A DNA stretch of 5,380 bases. Origin: Mogibacterium sp. (lineage in GTDB: Bacteria; Bacillota; Clostridia; Peptostreptococcales; Anaerovoracaceae). The notes beneath the pieces were generated by a model. It was not told where the DNA came from and did not search any database. It was given only the letters and a program-made list of their open reading frames with translations. Where the stretch lies: positions 1-5,380 of the forward strand of contig JAFREV010000102.1 of NCBI GenBank assembly GCA_017434685.1. The letters run 5' to 3'. Of the stretch, positions 3,556 through 5,380 are shown one piece after another. The first letter of the stretch is position 1. Each line of letters starts with the position of its first letter. The translations under genes were made by a program, and so were the position numbers.

Positions 3556-5380
3556 TTAAATATCTGCCGGATAGAGAACCATACAGGTTCTGGACGGGAG
3601 GTATAGTTTTAGGTAATTCCCTTCCATTCCCGGTACGAACGCACTTTTATCTTCATGAGATATGCGGTCGTATCCGTTGTAGCGTGCATCGTCGCTGGTG
3701 AAGAGCACGTGGTGGTCTGCTCCGTGGCTCACCGGAATTGTGTAGTCCGTGTAGTCGCGGTTTGGCGAGAAGTTGAATACGAACACCAGGCCGTTTCTCT
3801 CGAACGCCAGGACTTTATCGTCCTCGTGTATCCACTTGAGTTCAGGGAACTGCCAATCGAAGATGTGATATGCCAGTGCCGTGTGAATCATATCGTAGTC
3901 GAAGTTGTACAGATCCTGGTACTTCAGTGCCGGATTGTTCATAAGGCTCCATTGCCTGCGACAGTATTTGAAGCTGTTGTTATTGCCCTCGCGTGGGAAG
4001 TCTATCCATTCCGGGTGTCCGAATTCGTTGCCCATAAATGCGAGGTAACCGTCTCCTCCTGCTGCGAGCGTCAGGAGTCTTATCATCTTGTGAAGAGCTA
4101 TCGCTCTGTCTATCTCGAAGGTATGGCAGCTCTTTTCCATCTGGTCATACATGTTAGCACCGGCCAGGCGGAACATGAGAGTCTGATCGCCTACGAGTGC
4201 CTGGTCGTGGCTCTCGCAATATGCTATGGTGCGCGCCTGCCTCGATACGAGTTCGTGCCAGATCATTCCGAGGTTCCAGTCCTCATCCTTCCAGTCCTTA
4301 ACGAGTTTAATCCAAAGATCCGGAAGTCCCATTCCGAGCCTGTAGTCGAAACCTATGCCACCGTCAGCAACGGGCTCGCACATGCCCGGCATGCCGCTCA
4401 TATCCTCCGCTATGGTCATTGCTTTCGGTTTGACCTCGCGAATGAGTTCGTTGGCAAGCTGGAGATATGTGATTGCTTCCACATCCGTATTCATAGAGAA
4501 ATACATATCCATGTTGGTGAAAGCGGAGCCCAGTCCGTGATCGTGGTAGAGCATGGATGTCACTCCGTCGAAGCGGAAACCGTCGAAGTGGTACTCCTCG
4601 AGCCAGAATTTGAGGTTGCTCAGGAGGAAGTGAAGCACTTCAGGTTTATCGTAGTTGAAGAGTTTCGTGCCCCATGCCGAATGGTCGCCCTTAGGCCCTT
4701 GATGGAAATACTGATAATCCGTGCCGTCGAAGAGATTGATTCCCTCGAGAGTATTACCGACCGCATGTGAATGCACGACATCAAGAAGCACTCTGATGCC
4801 CATACTGTGCGCTTTGTTGACCAGATACTTAAGGTCGTTCGGATATCCCTGACGGCTCGATGCGGCAAAGAAGCTGCTGACCTGATAGCCGAATGATCCG
4901 TAGTAAGGATGCTCCATAACCGCCATGAGCTGAACCGTATTGTATCCGGCTTCCTGAACGTGAGGGAGGACATTGTCTGCGAACTCTCTGTATGTCGCTA
5001 TACGGTAATCCTCGCAGGACATTCCGACGTGAGCCTCATAGATTACAGGCGGCTCATTGCTTTCGAACTTCTCATCCGTCCATTCGTAGTCTTCGCTGTC
5101 CCACACCTCACAGCACCAGCTCTGCGTATCCCAGTCCTGAGTAACTCTCATTGCATAAACCGGAATGTGCTGGGTGAGATTGCCGCCGTTGTTTACTATT
5201 GTCATGACACGGCTTCCCATATGCAGGGTGTCGCCCGGCAGGAATACTTCCCAGTTGCCGTTGTCCAATTTCTTAAGCGGTGTATCCGTCCAGTTCCAGT
5301 CGTTGAAGTCTCCGGTGAGATAGAGTTTGTCTGCTCCCGGAGCCCACTCGCGGTAAACCCAGCCGCCCTTCTCTTTGTGG
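3556..5380 (-). CDS. glgB: 1,4-alpha-glucan branching enzyme, eukaryotic-type (N-terminus outside window)
   Basis: This enzyme cuts alpha-1,4 glucan chains and re-attaches them through alpha-1,6 links in glycogen synthesis. The window holds the last 607 codons; the frame is open to the edge, and probably 50-100 residues are missing. The visible start is the CBM48-like module (GGWVYREWAPGADKLYLTGD near 5368-5309). The GH13 barrel follows, with region I DVVHSH (from 4782), nucleophile Asp in DGFRFDG (codon 4567-4569), acid/base Glu in TIAEDMSG (codon 4405-4407) and the stabilising Asp in ESHDQALVGD (codon 4204-4206), so all catalytic residues are intact. EAHVGMS, QLMAVMEHPYYGSFGYQV, TSMLYHDHG and FMGNEFGHPEWIDFPREGNN are motifs shared with animal, plant and fungal branching enzymes (GH13_8) rather than typical bacterial GlgB. 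The C-terminal beta domain ends LPSRTCMVLYPADI. No neighbouring glycogen gene is visible, and a terminator follows. Confidence 0.95.
   Translation of the reverse strand, partial: HKEKGGWVYREWAPGADKLYLTGDFNDWNWTDTPLKKLDNGNWEVFLPGDTLHMGSRVMTIVNNGGNLTQHIPVYAMRVTQDWDTQSWCCEVWDSEDYEWTDEKFESNEPPVIYEAHVGMSCEDYRIATYREFADNVLPHVQEAGYNTVQLMAVMEHPYYGSFGYQVSSFFAASSRQGYPNDLKYLVNKAHSMGIRVLLDVVHSHAVGNTLEGINLFDGTDYQYFHQGPKGDHSAWGTKLFNYDKPEVLHFLLSNLKFWLEEYHFDGFRFDGVTSMLYHDHGLGSAFTNMDMYFSMNTDVEAITYLQLANELIREVKPKAMTIAEDMSGMPGMCEPVADGGIGFDYRLGMGLPDLWIKLVKDWKDEDWNLGMIWHELVSRQARTIAYCESHDQALVGDQTLMFRLAGANMYDQMEKSCHTFEIDRAIALHKMIRLLTLAAGGDGYLAFMGNEFGHPEWIDFPREGNNNSFKYCRRQWSLMNNPALKYQDLYNFDYDMIHTALAYHIFDWQFPELKWIHEDDKVLAFERNGLVFVFNFSPNRDYTDYTIPVSHGADHHVLFTSDDARYNGYDRISHEDKSAFVPGMEGNYLKLYLPSRTCMVLYPADI

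Noticed and set aside
3655..4770. A 371-codon open frame on the plus strand.
   Set aside because: It is fully antisense to glgB, where all catalytic motifs are in the minus frame. Its translation shows no recognisable domain and it has no ribosome binding site.
5266..5268. A TTG codon that could be taken as the glgB start.
   Set aside because: The frame continues upstream to the window edge and encodes conserved CBM48 sequence (WVYREWAP, LTGDFNDWNW), so the true start lies outside the window.

Overview
This window is ordinary bacterial core genome, and every gene in it reads on the minus strand. From right to left it holds the 3' part of a glycogen branching enzyme gene (glgB), a strong rho-independent terminator, a consensus housekeeping promoter, and then the transcription/translation cluster rpmG-secE-nusG-rplK-rplA-rplJ. 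The left edge stops in the spacer just before the expected rplL. The gene order, the zinc-ribbon L33, the single-membrane-span SecE, the AAGGAGG-type ribosome binding sites and moderate GC point to a Bacillota (Clostridia-like) anaerobe. That assignment is inference, not a species call. GlgB belongs to the 'eukaryotic-type' branching enzyme group (GH13_8 by sequence resemblance), which is less usual in bacteria than GH13_9.

Layout: 3556-5380 is glgB without its N-terminus. 3509-3536 is a perfect 12-bp terminator stem with T-runs on both sides. 3420-3448 is a TTGACA-17-TATAGT promoter preceded by an AT-rich inverted repeat. 3314-3413 is a leader of about 100 nt holding a 15-bp hairpin. 3152-3313 is rpmG, 2802-3128 secE, 2101-2787 nusG, 1638-2063 rplK, 898-1593 rplA, and 69-725 rplJ. 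726-897 is an L10-type leader and 1-68 is the rplJ-rplL spacer.

How the genes work together: rpmG, rplK, rplA and rplJ supply 50S proteins L33, L11, L1 and L10. L11 and L10 build the stalk base that contacts translation GTPases, and L1 forms the opposite stalk. SecE is an essential SecYEG subunit, and NusG couples RNA polymerase to ribosomes or modulates pausing. Spacers of 14-44 nt from rpmG to rplA suggest one transcript from the promoter at 3420-3448. Two spacers carry apparent autoregulatory rRNA mimics: an L1-binding-like element right before the rplA ribosome binding site, and the L10 leader before rplJ.

I see no mobile element, CRISPR array, tRNA or defence gene and no undescribed protein system. 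The points worth a second look are RNA elements (the L1-like site, the rpmG leader hairpin, alternative pairings in the L10 leader), the acidic or low-complexity extensions on NusG and L10, and the lineage of the branching enzyme.
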